DNA of 64,000 bases from Varanus komodoensis (GCF_004798865.1 NW_025335409.1:15437591-15501590); one strand, 5' to 3'; shown: positions 20,421 to 31,769, counted from the first letter of the stretch. Numbers and translations are program-made. Notes: a model not told the origin generated them from the sequence alone.

Positions 20421-21358
20421 TGACTATAAGCTGTACTATGGACACCTGTAACACAGACAGAAAAATCAAAGAACATTTTGAACAGGGACGGAGTGCAAAC
20501 TCTGGAAGAATATTCAATGCACAAACATACAAAGGGGACCTACAATGTATGGAATTGTCCCCTCCTACAAGCAGATACTCCACTGTGAAATACTATGCAT
20601 ATCAAATTCACAACCTGTAAAATCTCTGCGGAGCTTAGCTTGTACTAGGGAGGCGGGGTGGTCTCAAACACCATCTGATATAATTAGTTCCACTGAGAAT
20701 ACAGTTTGTGAAGTAAAACATGGTAAGGTAAACCAACAGCTAATATGAATGGTAAAAAATAAGGCTTTTCTCCCCCCCCTCCCCCCACCTCCAGCTACCT
20801 CATCCACCTGGGAATGCTGAGCCCATTTGAGCAGAACTGCAAACAAAACAAAAAAACAAAACCAAAAAAAAAACAAAACAAGTTACATTCCTCTTTCAGT
20901 TCTCCTGAGACTGATTATAAAAGAGACAATTTACCTTGTTAGCTCCCCCACCTACAATCAGAGCTTAGCTGCACTAGGAAGCATGGAAGAAAATAACCTT
21001 TCAAGGACTTGATCTGCTATCCATTCAAGGTTAATGGGGTGATGAGTAAGAGGTTTTCTGGAGCTTGGCACACTACCACACATATCTTGATTATTTTAAA
21101 GGCAGTTTAGGTTTAGCAATGCCTTTCGGTGACCAGATGCAAAGAACAAAGAGCCAAGCCGAAGCAGATCTAGTTTTCCTCTCCTCCAAATGAGAAGATG
21201 CAGCTGGTAATACTTTTTCACTTGCCAAGCAAGTGTACATTTGTTTTGTCTTTAAGAACACATTTTGAATTTTCTTAGATTTCTATGCTACAGTGACTAC
21301 ACTATCACATCTGCCCATTTCCCTGAGTGGTGAGAAATTTCAGAGACAACAGTGTAGG
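20421..21358. other. No gene; C-rich and A/CA-rich tracts
   Basis: Holds a C-rich run near 20,770 ('ctcccccccctcccccc') and an A-rich 'aacaaaacaaaaaaac' stretch from 20,840 to 20,880. Nothing else is recognised. Confidence 0.5.
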
Positions 21359-21632
21359 CAAGCTTCTCCAACTCAGAATCCTCTAGATCAGCATTTCCCA
21401 ATTTTGTGCCTTCCAGACACATTTGGACTGCAACAACCAGAATTCCCAGTCAATGGCCCTGCGGGATAGGAATTCTGGAAGTTGTGGTCCAAATACCTCT
21501 GAAGGCTACCAGGTTGGGGAAGGCTGCTCTAGATGTCTTGGACTACAATGGCCATCATTCCCAGCCAGCATGGCCAAGGGCTGAGCATGCTGGAAGTTGA
21601 ACATACCTGAAAAACACCAAGCTGAAGGAGGA
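21359..21632. mobile_element. Palindromic hAT-type MITE interrupted by a related MITE
   Basis: The left end 'caagcttctccaactcagaatcctctagat' (to 21,388) continues after the insertion as 'gtcttggactacaatggcc...' from 21,535 and ends near 'caccaagctgaagg'. In intact relatives these two words are contiguous as '...ccctctagatgttttggactac'. The copy therefore carries the inner MITE at its own CTCTAGAT site. Confidence 0.8.
21389..21526. mobile_element. Intact palindromic hAT-type MITE, nested
   Basis: 138 bp with inverted ends CAGCATTTCCCAATTTTGTG and (reverse complement of the right end) CAGCCTTCCCCAACCTGGTA, and inner arms 'ttggactgcaacaaccagaattcc' and 'ggaattctggaagttgtggtccaa'. A perfect 8-bp duplication CTCTAGAT flanks it (21,381-21,388 and 21,527-21,534), which fits the hAT TCTAGA-type target. 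It is too short to code; it could fold into a long hairpin. Confidence 0.88.
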
Positions 21633-23944
21633 TGCTATCGGGCTTAGTTAGGTTTGGGCAAGAGAAAACTGGAAGCTTTATCTGTATGTAATATCTGCTT
21701 TATATGAAAAGACACAAGCAGAGTATATTGGAAGAAAACTGTCATGCCTACAGCAGGCAACAATTCCACCCAATCCAGTAGCAAAATCCTGCAAAGAGCT
21801 TCTGTTCCCAAAGGTACTTTACAGGAACCTTTTGCTTCTCAAATTCCACTGCAAAAAGCTGACTTCCCACCCTTTCCCTGAACACTGACTAGTTAGTAGA
21901 TGTCTTCCCAAATTCTTCTGTATTGTTATGATATTATAAGGTTGCTGAGGGAGGATGCTTCTATTGTTATCATGATAATCATTATCACTTCTAATTAGGT
22001 AGCATCGTTAATCAGAAAGCACTATGCAGCTCTTCTTTTTTCCCACCTGAATGCTGTAGTAAGAAAAAGGATGGAGGAAATGACAAGGGTGGGAGATAGA
22101 AGATGGCGTCTCACTTGCCCCCTGCCCTGCCATAAAATTCTGTGTGTGTGGCAAGATGATGATACAATAAAAGCCTTGTCCACCATCATCACACTAAAAA
22201 ACTTCCTCATTTCCCACAGTCCCTTATTGGTGTCCATGTACTACACAGTGTACAAGGGAAGAAGAACCTGAGACAAAAGGCTCATTTTACAAGCACCTCC
22301 TCTTCTTATGGAATGGAAGCAATACAAAACAATATGCCACAGCATCAGGTGGCAGCTCTTCTCAAAAACATTGCCTGCCTGTTATCCAGTGCTCACGTCC
22401 CTGCCGGCAGTAAGCACACACACCAATCCCAAGCCGCGCAGCAGCGTCCCAAGCCAAGCGCCCTCACTATCTCACTATCAGATAGCAGATAGCAGACACA
22501 AAAGCAGCCTGCAGGCACTATGTTAATGATGTTTGCTGCTGATCTGCTACGATTCAAAATCACTTCGTAAAATCCATTGGAAAAAAAGGTGCCGGAACGC
22601 CGTTCCAGTGCGTTCTATGACAAAAAAAGCCCTGCTGTTATCCCTTTCACAACTGCAGCACTATCCAGTGTTATGTGGTACAGAAAGATGGTAAAAAGGT
22701 TCACTGTGCAGTATTTGCTGATGTGTGCCCACTAAAATGAAATTGTGATGTACAAAAATTCATTTGCAGCAGTTCCCTGGAAATAAAAGGAACTCCACTG
22801 TAGAGTGCTCCTCCTTCCAAATCCCCTTTCTCACACTAAACTCATTTTCAATCCATATTCTAGTTAGGATTACCACACAGGCCCCTTAAATGGAGAAAAG
22901 GGGGGAAACAGGAAGGGGAGTGTGTGTGTGTGTGTGCGCGCACGCGCGCGCAGAGAGAGAGAGAACAATAATATGATGATGACAATTAGATTTTGTCTTT
23001 TCTAAAGAAAAGTGGACATTACCAATCATTCTTCCTCTTATGGCAAAAGCTAAACTGGGACAGGAAGTCCTAATGTTTGCAAAATTCCAGCCTGCAGAAA
23101 TCAGCCAGAGGGTCTCTGCTATGACACTATAAGCATTTGGCCAAACAGATGGAGTAGGTTTGTAATCTAATTTATCCTGGAGGCATCTAAGCTTCTGCTC
23201 CCAATTTTAGAAACATTCCTTTTTTGATAGTTTACTTTTTCCCACCACTTATGTGAGAACTGAAATTTTCCCCACAGAAAAATGTGTCCATAAGTCAAAG
23301 GGCACTGCCCTAAAAATATCAATAGTAGGATGAACTAAATATAGTGCAGCATCAAAATCTCACATTCTTGAAAAGCACCCAAAATAAGCCGTCGTCCAGG
23401 GAACTCATGCAAGGAAATGGTTATGTGATCTATGAGCAATTTGGAATATGTACATTTTTAGTTATAACAGCCCTGTAGTCTCTGTGCTGTACAGTCACAA
23501 GTAATGCATGAGAAACTCCAGCCTTAAACAGTTTGCAATACCCACTTGCCTGAAGAAGGAAGTCTGAAATGGACCGTTTTTCACAGCACTGGATCGTTTA
23601 CTGTAATACAGCTACTCTTTAACAGAGGGTGCTGCCTCCAAAGAGACAAAAGGACAGTTTATATGAGACTGTGCACATAGGAAAACAGCACTGTGTATGC
23701 GCATCCTGCTCCCTACTTTCAGAAAGGAAGTTATACAATTATGGGTGGTGGTGAGAGGGGGGCATTTTTCTTTTTATACCTAGAGAGCTTCCAGATGGCC
23801 ATGTTACTGCTTTTTCTTTTCTGGTGATAGATTACTCCCCCCACCCCACCCTAAATGATAGGACATTATGAATATATGAATCCTTACTTAGACCTAGCTA
23901 GGTTTTCAATGCTATCAGAAACTGGCCAAGCCTGTTATCAAACT
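21633..23944. other. No gene; microsatellite and an unclassified motif
   Basis: No coding signal is supportable (open frames 22,022-22,237 and 22,308-22,526 lack motifs). Near 22,577-22,640 the phrase 'aaaaaaaggtgccggaacgccgttccagtgcg...gacaaaaaaagccctg' looks repeat-like, with 'ggaacg|ccgttcc' palindromic, but I cannot classify it. Confidence 0.4.
22918..22965. repeat. (GT)n/(GC)n/(GA)n compound microsatellite
   Basis: GTGTGTGT passes into GCGCGCACGCGCGCGC and then AGAGAGAG. The alternating purine-pyrimidine part is a sequence type able to adopt Z-DNA. Confidence 0.9.
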
Positions 23945-24045
23945 TCCGTTCCATCTAGGGTGGCCAAATGTCCTACCTTTTTATTCAAAGGGCTGCCAGA
24001 GGATGCCCACTATTTGAAGGCATCCTGTACTTAAAAGGTATGTTC
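23945..24045 (+). repeat. Unclassified dispersed repeat (family X)
   Basis: 'ccatctagggtggccaaatgtcctac' and 'caaagggctgccagaggatgcccactatttgaagg' reappear in reverse complement near 49,600 and 47,390 ('aggactgtcctct', 'caccctagatggagc'). I regard this as a dispersed repeat of unknown class. Confidence 0.45.
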
Positions 24046-24174
24046 TGTCCAATTCTGGTTTAAAGGTAAAGAACTATAAGGCTGTTTGCCATTAATAGTA
24101 AGATTTCTATGTAAAATACAAATTTATTTCCAAATTCGCAACTCTAATATAGATGCAAAATATATGTACGTACA

Positions 24175-24402
24175 GAGCCAGTGTGGTGTAGTGGTTAAGA
24201 GCATGGGACTGGGACTCAGACGATCTGGGTTCTAGTCCCCGCTCAGCCATGGAGCCAACTGGGTGACTTTGGGCCAGTCACAGACTCTCAGCCCAACCTA
24301 CCTCACAGGGTTGTTGTTGTGGGGACAAGATGGAGGAAGAGAATGATGTAAGCTGCCTTGAGCCCTTTGTAGGAAAAAGGCAGGATATTAATCGAAAAAT
24401 CG
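24175..24402 (+). mobile_element. tRNA-derived CORE/MIR-like SINE
   Basis: Almost identical by eye to the copy at 15,421 through box A (TGGTGTAGTGG), box B (GGTTCTAGTCC), the CORE-like middle and the 'gccttgagccctttgtaggaaaaaggcaggatatt' tail. The 3' end runs into (TA)n and then (CA)n repeats. The close match to another copy suggests recent amplification. Confidence 0.87.
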
Positions 24403-24443
24403 AATATATATATATATATATGTATATGTATATATTGATACAT

Positions 24444-24472
<29 letters not shown>
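24403..24472. repeat. (TA)n and (CA)n microsatellites behind a SINE
   Basis: TATATATA from about 24,403 with a TGTATATGTATATATTG interruption, then about 14 CA units to 24,472. Position at the SINE 3' end suggests growth from its tail. Confidence 0.9.
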
Positions 24473-24474
<2 letters not shown>

Positions 24475-25129
24475 ATTTGTATATATGTATCAATTAGCAC
24501 ATTTATATTATACAAATAATCCTCTTCTGTCCTCTCTCTCATTAGTGATGCATGCCCTCATTTTTTTGGCAATCTACATATGGTGAGCTAAGCTACAAGT
24601 AAAGTACATTCTATTGTATCTTTCCTCCTTAATGGATTTTCTGTATTAAGAAAAAGGAGGACGAATTGAAGGGAAAACATGGGTAGATTACAAATGGAAG
24701 TCAACAGCACTAGCATCACCTATAACATTCTGTGAATAAAGCAAGTAGAAACACTACTTGGAAGCACCTTTGGTCCTATACCATACCAGGAAAAAGAAAG
24801 TTACGCATAGTGAGGCATCAAGTCTGCCTCCCTGCCGCCAGTTGCTTGGTTACTTTTTCAAAAATTGGAGCTCCAGTTAAACTAATCCTGCACAAAATAT
24901 TGCAAAACCCACCCACAAATACAGCATTAAATCAGATGGGACTATACTCCTTTTGAAGATTTGTATTTGTATTTTGGACATACTCCTGCATGTAGCCTAA
25001 GCCCAGATGCCCAGGCTTTGGTGCTCACCAGTATTGTATTTGCATAGCTGTGAAAACTGCCCATTCATGGAAATGCCTGATCTAGCCATATCCTGTTTGC
25101 ACTACTGTAACAAGTCTTACATGTAGGCT
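24473..25129. other. No gene recognised
   Basis: Nothing identifiable. Confidence 0.45.
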
Positions 25130-25490
25130 GCCTTTACAAAGAATTCAACTCGTCAACCCACATTCATTCTTGAACTGACTCCAGCCACCAGTTCATCACT
25201 TTCACGGCCTCCCTGAGATTGGATGATGGGAAAGGCAGAGTTGTTTGTTGTCTACATACTTGTGGCATCTCTGGATCTCCACATAGAGAAGTTCTATGTA
25301 GATATTAAAAAAGTACAGGATATCCAGTAAATCTTGTGGGATTCCATGTTTACCACAGAATGAAACTGCAGTCTCCCAACACCACTGTTTCGGTCTGGCC
25401 TTCGAGATGGGACTACAACCAGTTGACATCAAATGCAGTTTGCCCATCACAGATGACCTGGAAGGATACCATATTATGATAGGCATTTGG
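25130..25490 (-). mobile_element. L2-type LINE reverse transcriptase fragment, decayed
   Basis: The minus-strand frame at 25,486-25,202 reads CGKHGIPQDLLDILYFFNIYIELLYVEIQRCHKYVDNKQL, split here as CGKHGIPQDLLDIL and FFNIYIE...RCHKYVDNKQL. It lines up with the L2 RT block 'CGVPQGSILSPLLFNIYMKPL...RCHQYADDTQL'. The catalytic YADD is YVDN, so the enzyme is dead. Plus-strand words such as 'gggactacaaccagttga' and 'ggataccatattatg' match the reverse L2 consensus I remember. Confidence 0.7.
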
Positions 25491-25699
25491 CCTACTTCTC
25501 CTATACAAAAATGTAGAAGTTGTAAATACAGATTCTGATTCAGAAAAAGAGGGGGAAGATACCAGAACCCATAGATGAAATGTCAAGACCAATTGACCCA
25601 GAGGGAAGCCAACCAGACACTAAGAATCATACAGCTTCAAATTCTGTGGGAAAGTCTTATGCACTGATACTGTTTACTATACATAATTAAGCGTAATAA

Positions 25700-26045
25700 A
25701 TGCAGTAATGCATTGCTTTTCAAAAGGCGCGTTTTCAGTTGTGGCATCCTGGTTTTGGAATGCACTCCCCAAAGAGGCATACCTGGTACCTGCTTTGTAT
25801 TCTTTTTGTCACTGGGTAAAGACTTTTGTATTTTCCCATAATTTTAATAATTTAACTTTTAAACTTTTTTATATATTCCATTTTATTCTGTACCTCTGCT
25901 ATGTTTCTACACTACATCCTAGCAATTGCAATCATGGTTTTATTCTTTTAAATTAATGTCTTTCTCTGTGTTTAACACTTAATTTTAACTATTTTTAAAT
26001 GCCCAGAGAGCCTCAGCTAATGGGCTATATAAAAATGAAATAAAT
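25700..26045 (+). mobile_element. L2-type LINE 3' end
   Basis: The open frame 25,708-25,956 starts with GAFSVVASWFWNALPKEAYLVPAL and KTFVFS, matching the L2 'AFSVAAP.LWN.LPEEVR..PSL' and 'KTFLF' blocks. The 3' end 'atgcccagagagcctcagctaatgggctatataaaaatgaaataaata' is a typical L2-type terminus. It is opposite in orientation to the RT fragment 200 bp upstream, so the two come from different insertions or an inversion. Confidence 0.75.
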
Positions 26046-27806
26046 AGTGAGCAAAATTTTAATGGGGAAAGACTTAACATCATAAATCCGAGGTTAAAAG
26101 GGCAGGCAAGTTGAGAAGCATCAGATGCTTCAAGCCATTGGCCCTGAAACAGGAAAACTCATCTTAAAGGTGTGACTGTCTCTTTTCAGTTTGGATCAAC
26201 TATCATTATTAAGCTGCATTTCCCTAGTGGCCAGTATTCTAACTTTGTTTGTTTCTTTTATTATTGACTTTGCAAGCAATATTCTTTCTTTGGACTATAA
26301 AGCCACTCTAGCTGGTCATCTTTAACACAATAAAGTCATTAAATTAGAAACCCTTTGTCTTAGTCTACTTGGAATAAATGAGGGAAGAACAGCCACATTA
26401 TTCTGCATAGGGAGTGTCTGCATGCATATATTCCTCCTTGTTCCGTGAAGTCAGAAGGCGAGGTTCTGTATTACCTTCTTTCCTCCGGTAAAGTCAGCAA
26501 AGATGTAGCATAGATCTTTCTTGGCAGTGGTACTCCATTAATGGAGTAAGATTCCACAGCAAACCTGCCTGATGTTACATTACTAGCAGATGAAACACTT
26601 TTTGTTTTTAAGATACTGGCTTTTGGGATTAAGGCTGCTTTAAGCCTGCTGCCTGCCCCAATGTTTTATGAATGGTTTCTTGCTTCTTTATATTTTTAAT
26701 TTCTTTTTATTGAGCATTCCTCTGAGAGTAATTTGGCACGGAGTGTGGGTTATGCAGGCCATGTATTTAGGCTATACTGCTAGTTTGCTTATTGACTTCA
26801 CAATCCCTAGATTTTCTTTAAAAAAACCCACTTCCTCTTTCTGATTGTGACACTGCTTAGAGAATGAAGAGCAAATCTCTCAGTCCTTGAAGACACGCAG
26901 CACTGGTTTATACAATTTCTAAGGAATCCACAATTCAGCGCTTGGGGAAGTCAGATCTTCTGCCAGCCAAACCTCTCAGGCCCAGCAGTTGTAAATAGTG
27001 ATGGTAAATTGACCACAAGAACTGCACATTTATCCTGTCCAGATGAGTTTACAAGTTAAACACTACAACAAGCATCTTGTAACTTTTGCCAGGTGTCTGA
27101 CAGAAGCTAGTCCTTGGTGGCCTACCAGATGGGAGTTCATGGTGTCCAAGAACTTGACCTCGGATAACTTTTTTTTAAAAATTGGAACAAAAATTTGAGA
27201 AGACCATTCTTGAAAAGTAATGAAAGGAAACCATCTTGAACTATGTACAATCAGTTGTTTCTAAGGAGAAGGTAAACAAATGGTAGCAGTCTGCAATATG
27301 GTTGCCTTCAGAAGTAGGATTCTTTTTTAACGGAAGAAAAGAAAGTTTGCTTGTGAGGAAGTACAGTGAGAAAGACTAAGAGTATCAGGTGTTTGTTGGC
27401 AAGGTGTAAGATGGGGTGCGGGAGGAGACAGAAACACGGGGAATGAGCAGATCATATATCTGGGGATTCAGAAGCAGCTAAAGAGGCATACAGTCAATTG
27501 CATAAAACAGGAATTTCCATGTTCCTCTGTATGGTGCAGTGAGTTTTCCTCCCCACTTAGTATTGCAGAGAGCAGAAATACTTCCTTTGGATTCCAAACT
27601 GTGCTTTTTTTACCAGTAGCACTCTTGCCACTTAACAACATACTCTTAAATTCTGCCAGCTGAAAAGCACTGGATTAGACTTTGCCCAGAGTAATAAATC
27701 ACAGTTTGCACCAAAGCACACACATTGGGACCAAGAAAAAATGGTTCGACTTCCTTTGTATATACATACATAAGACAGCAATTATTAATAGCTAACTCTG
27801 GATTTC

Positions 27807-27843
27807 AGTGGGTGTCCTCTGAAAATTTAATAGGACACCCACT
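27807..27843. repeat. 12-bp perfect inverted repeat (hairpin)
   Basis: AGTGGGTGTCCT (27,807-27,818) and AGGACACCCACT (27,832-27,843) are exact reverse complements around a 13-nt AT-rich loop. There is no T-run after it and no gene next to it, so a functional role is unproven; it may be the core of a decayed MITE. Confidence 0.6.
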
Positions 27844-28973
27844 ACTACTGGTAGGGTTTTGGGCTGCTTTCATTCCAGACTGCCATAACTAATGTAACAA
27901 AATAGAGGCCTCTCTATACACCAGTATTTATGTTTTAGCATGTGTGAGGCACCAGTACTGTCTCTTTGGCCCACTCTCACAAAAACAGATGCTATAATTC
28001 TGCACATATCTTTGGGTACTTTTATTAGGATCCTCCCATGCCAAAGATAGCAAAACCTTTTTTTTTTTTCTTCAACAATCAGATGCCATCTTTTGATGTG
28101 GAAAAAAGTTTAGTAACTGTCCTAATGACTCACTGTTTTGAATTTAGTTGAATTTAGTTCCATTTCAAGCCAATAACCAGCCCCACCTTTGTTGTTAGTC
28201 ATCATCTCTTCTCCATGAAATGTATCTCATCCACAGCTGAGTGCAACTGACTTTGATGTTTCAACCGTTTCTTATGGGGTGAGGGGGGCACCTCTCCTTT
28301 GGATATTTTGTCTTTTTGGACTGAGGAACAAAACAGAGCCCAAAAAACAAATATCCTAGAATTCAGTCAAGGGATTTATATTTGTCTCTGCCCAACAAAA
28401 ACATAAAATCTTGAAACTGCTCAGGGTATATTAAATTGGCTCATATAGTGGCAAGACACTGGTCTACTTGGGCCAGAACTACCTTCTGAAAAGGGAAGGT
28501 GAATATTTTTAGAACCATTTTAAAAACTGAAATGGTGGGTTGTGGGTGGGTGGGGAGAAAAAGGTTGCCAATTTATTTATATCTAACCCTTTTCTCCTCC
28601 ACCAAGAAGCTTACATGATCCTCCTCTCTATTTTATTTTCACAACACTGGCAAAAGCCAGTGGGTCTCCTATTTTACAACAGCAGATTGGCTGCTGCCTG
28701 CAACAGCAGAACCGCACTTTCTTTACGAATTGCAGAATGATTTTGTAGCTTGAGTTTTCTTTTTCCAAAACATTAATGTAAAATGATACAAGCACATGTG
28801 CACATGAATAGGAATTCCTATGACTTTTTAAAAAGGTCTAAAGACTACCTGAGGAACAGGAAGGAAAGAACAAATAGAAAGAATCAATTCCAGTAATACT
28901 TGAATCACATGCAGCATGATGACAGATGGCTATCAGGGACACCCTATGGAGGGAAAAAGCATGACAGGCATGG

Positions 28974-28994
28974 TCTCTCTCTCTCTCTCTCTCT
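28974..28994. repeat. (CT)n microsatellite
   Basis: About ten CT units, followed closely by the left end of a foldback MITE. Confidence 0.85.
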
Positions 28995-29022
28995 TTTGCA
29001 CATTTTTGCACATGCACCTTAA

Positions 29023-29369
29023 GGTACAGTCCTATGGATGGCAGAGGCTGGCTGGCTGGCCATAGGAAAAGGCAGGGTCCCTGCTGTGGTCTCAGAGAAG
29101 CCCTGCACTAGCTGATACCCTGGAGATGGAAATTTATCTTCTGGAACAGTGCTGGGGTACCATTCTGGGGGCAGGGAGAGCTGAGCCACTGCCAGCTTCC
29201 ACTAAATCCAGCTGGAGTCTCAGCCCTTCCTTCTCATCGGAACATTTCAATAGCCAAACTCACCCATCTTAATGTATTGGAGGGCAAAGGCAGTGTGGAG
29301 GTAATCCTTACTTCCATGTTTTTCCTGTGCTCCATGGAATGTCTATGGCAGCTAGATAGGATTGTGCCC
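29023..29369. mobile_element. PIF/Harbinger-like foldback MITE (long form)
   Basis: The left end is GGTACAGTCCTATGGATGG; the reverse complement of the right end is GGGCACAATCCTATCTAG. Both sides are flanked by TAA (29,020-29,022 and 29,370-29,372), matching the TWA duplication typical of PIF/Harbinger elements. The 347-bp body has no coding potential. End similarity to the 81-bp element at 45,588 links them. Confidence 0.6.
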
Positions 29370-29372
29370 TAA

Positions 29373-30284
29373 CTTCTTTTGAAGGAAGATAGACTGAACA
29401 CCGAAGCCATCCATTTATTTTCATCTGGCCACCCAACTTGTGTCATTCTGTTTCTAGTTATAAGCTGCTATTTGCTAAGGAAGAGGCTTGCCACTGTGTC
29501 TGGAGGTACCACCCACCTCAAGAAATCACTTTGCTGTCCAGCCTCAGGTTACCGCACTTTAGCTTGCCGCAATACTTCTGTTTCATAAAGCTCGTTTCTT
29601 AGTAATAGGCTTATTTCACCAAGATGGTGAAGAAAATAGGCATTTGAAGTTGGCATTCCTAGAGCAGAGAGGCCCTTGCTGCTTCTAGTGAATCTGGAAA
29701 AGTTATGCTAGAAAAAGTCATAAAGCACAAAGTAAACTTTATTTTAGTGCACCTAGCATAAACATATTCAGCCAAAACTTAATAAACCCTTGTACTTTCT
29801 CAAATGGAGCTGTGAAAAACTATCCAGGTGTTGCTTCTTTGCTTTCTCAGATGGCATTTTAGTGTCATATCAGATTATTTTTCTGGCAACCATGAGTTTT
29901 AAATATGTTCCTCCCCACCTCTAAGACCCCTCTTTTGTGCCAACAATGAAATTGAGCAAAAGGTGATGTCTGTGCTTTTAAGGCACAGGGGAAAAAAGTC
30001 AAGTACTTTATGAAACATTTGGGGCTAATCATCCCTCTCTGAAACTTTTTTTCTTTTGGTAAGAAAAACTGTTTGAAACTCATAAATGCTTAAACATGTA
30101 ACTGTAAAGTTTGAAGGGTCTCAAGGGTGGCTGTAATGTTGGCTAATTTTCTCAGCACAGAACTATAGAAAAATAACCTTGTTCTTGCTCACACATTTAC
30201 AATGTCCAGCCTTTTTACTTCCCTATAGAAGATACCCTCCGTTAAGCACAATCCGTTTACTACTCTAACACAATCATTTTACAT
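29373..30284. other. No gene recognised
   Basis: No identifiable repeat or coding feature. Confidence 0.45.
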
Positions 30285-31158
30285 CAGCCTTTCCCTAGTG
30301 CCCTCCGGATGTTTTGGATGTCAGTCTTGTGAGAAATGAAAAATTACTGTTACTAAGCGGTAAGGTGAAAACCAAAGAAAGGGTGAAATACAGGGCTAGG
30401 GTAGGATCATTGAAATCCCTTAAGGCCAAAGGACCTGAGGATAGAACCATGTAAATAGTTGTAATAAAAGTAATAGTGTTTCTTACATCAAAGTTCTGAA
30501 GAATATCAGAGAGGGTAAAATGTGTGTGTGTGGGGGGGGGGGAGTGGTAAAACTGTCACCTTTTGTGTAAGGGAGTAGGAAATTGATTGCCTTTTACAAC
30601 TGGCCGTAATGAGCCTGGAGGAAGGCCTGTTCTTCCTATCTCATCCTCCCACAAGATTTAGGAAACAAGTTGGCATCAAGTGAGAGTCTACAAGGCCAAG
30701 CCGACCTGTTGAACGTTTAGAAGGTAGTGCGCACGCTTAATAGGTTCATGAATAGTAACTGACACACCTCTCATAGGTAATGGGCTCATTAGCATGAACA
30801 TGGGATGTATGAGTGGGAGGGGGAACATATCGAGGGGTAGTAGGATGTTAGGTGGACAGAGAAGATTGTAACTTCTTAGTAACCCAGCCAATGGGAGAAA
30901 AGAGGTACGGTCTGCGAGCCGGGAAAAGGGAATAAAAAGCAATGTCTTGTGTGTAAACGGCACGCTGCCTGTGTGGTGGGCACCTGCTCTTGCAAGAACA
31001 TATTAAACTATTACTGCTTGGTACTTTGCCTCCATATCGTCACTACTGAGATTTCATTTCCTACAAGTCTCCATCAGCCCCATCCAGCATGGCGAAGGGT
31101 TCAGAATGCTGGAAGTTGTAGTCCAAAGCATCTAGAAGGTACCAGGTTGGAGAAGATG
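30285..31158. mobile_element. Palindromic hAT-type MITE split by a solo LTR
   Basis: The left part 'cagcctttccctagtgccctccggatgttttgga' (30,285-30,327) and the right part 'ccatcagccccatccagcatggc...gctggaagttgtagtccaaagcatctagaaggtaccaggttgg' (31,071 on) make one member of the palindromic MITE family when the LTR and one 5-bp repeat are set aside. Confidence 0.8.
30328..31065 (+). mobile_element. Solo LTR of an LTR retroelement (endogenous retrovirus-like)
   Basis: 738 bp, beginning TGTGAGAAATGAAA and ending TTTCATTTCCTACA; these ends form an inverted repeat matching at 12 of 14 positions, as LTR termini do. A perfect 5-bp duplication AGTCT flanks it (30,323-30,327 and 31,066-31,070). A TATA-like 'aataaaaag' (30,931) and an ATTAAA poly-A signal (31,002-31,007) define a plausible short R region in plus orientation. 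There is no internal gag/pol/env region, so this is a fossil left by LTR-LTR recombination and looks whole as an LTR. The 5-bp duplication fits ERV3/ERVL-type or Gypsy-type elements; the exact family is unknown. It is younger than the MITE that it interrupts. Confidence 0.82.
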
Positions 31159-31160
31159 CT

Positions 31161-31769
31161 CATAATGTTCAAAGTACAGGTTTTTTTAATGTTCTGAATT
31201 ATTCCTGTAAGGTTCAAGTGGCCCATTTTGAATCCACTGGCATTCATTCCAAAATACTGATCTAGAGTTTTACTTCCCTCTGATTAGAGAAAGCAGCTAA
31301 GCCTGATGCTTTGGTATTTGCTAAATCTCTTTGGATGTCATCCTGCCACTAAATATGCATTTCAACAACAGCCTTCTTTCTCCTGTGTCAAACTGCATAT
31401 TCTCCTCCATCAGCCAAAGCAGATCAGTGAATTCAAGGTACTGAATGGGGATTATTTCTGAGTACAGGTGAGTAATCTTGGGGTGTATAACAGTCCAGCA
31501 ACAACCAATATTTTTGCGGTTCATTCCCAATCATTTCAGATGGTAGCTCCTTCGCATTAGCTGCCTTGTTCTTGTTTTCAGTGGATTTTAGAGTTGACTA
31601 TATTGATAGAATACTTTTGGAAATGGGTAAAACTACCAGGAAGCATTTCTTGAATTTGTATTTTAATTTGAGTCTTGTATTTTATTAAGGGCACACATTT
31701 TTATACACTTTTTCTAAATGCATGCATTTTTGCATGCCACTTCCCACTATATTATCATTATTCCATTCA
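31161..31769. other. No gene recognised
   Basis: No feature could be named here. Confidence 0.45.

Larger units (their letters stand above)
26046..29022. other. About 3 kb without a supportable gene
   Basis: Contains a perfect 12-bp hairpin at 27,807 and a (CT)n run at 28,974, listed separately. Otherwise no repeat or coding motif could be named. Confidence 0.45.

Noticed and set aside
22577-22640. Small hairpin element around 'ggaacgccgttcc'
   Set aside because: The palindrome is very short and the surrounding repeat-like words could not be assigned to a family or bounded.
30688-30963. 91-codon minus-strand frame as a retroviral gene piece
   Set aside because: It is antisense to the promoter-like end of a solo LTR and has no gag, pol or env similarity.
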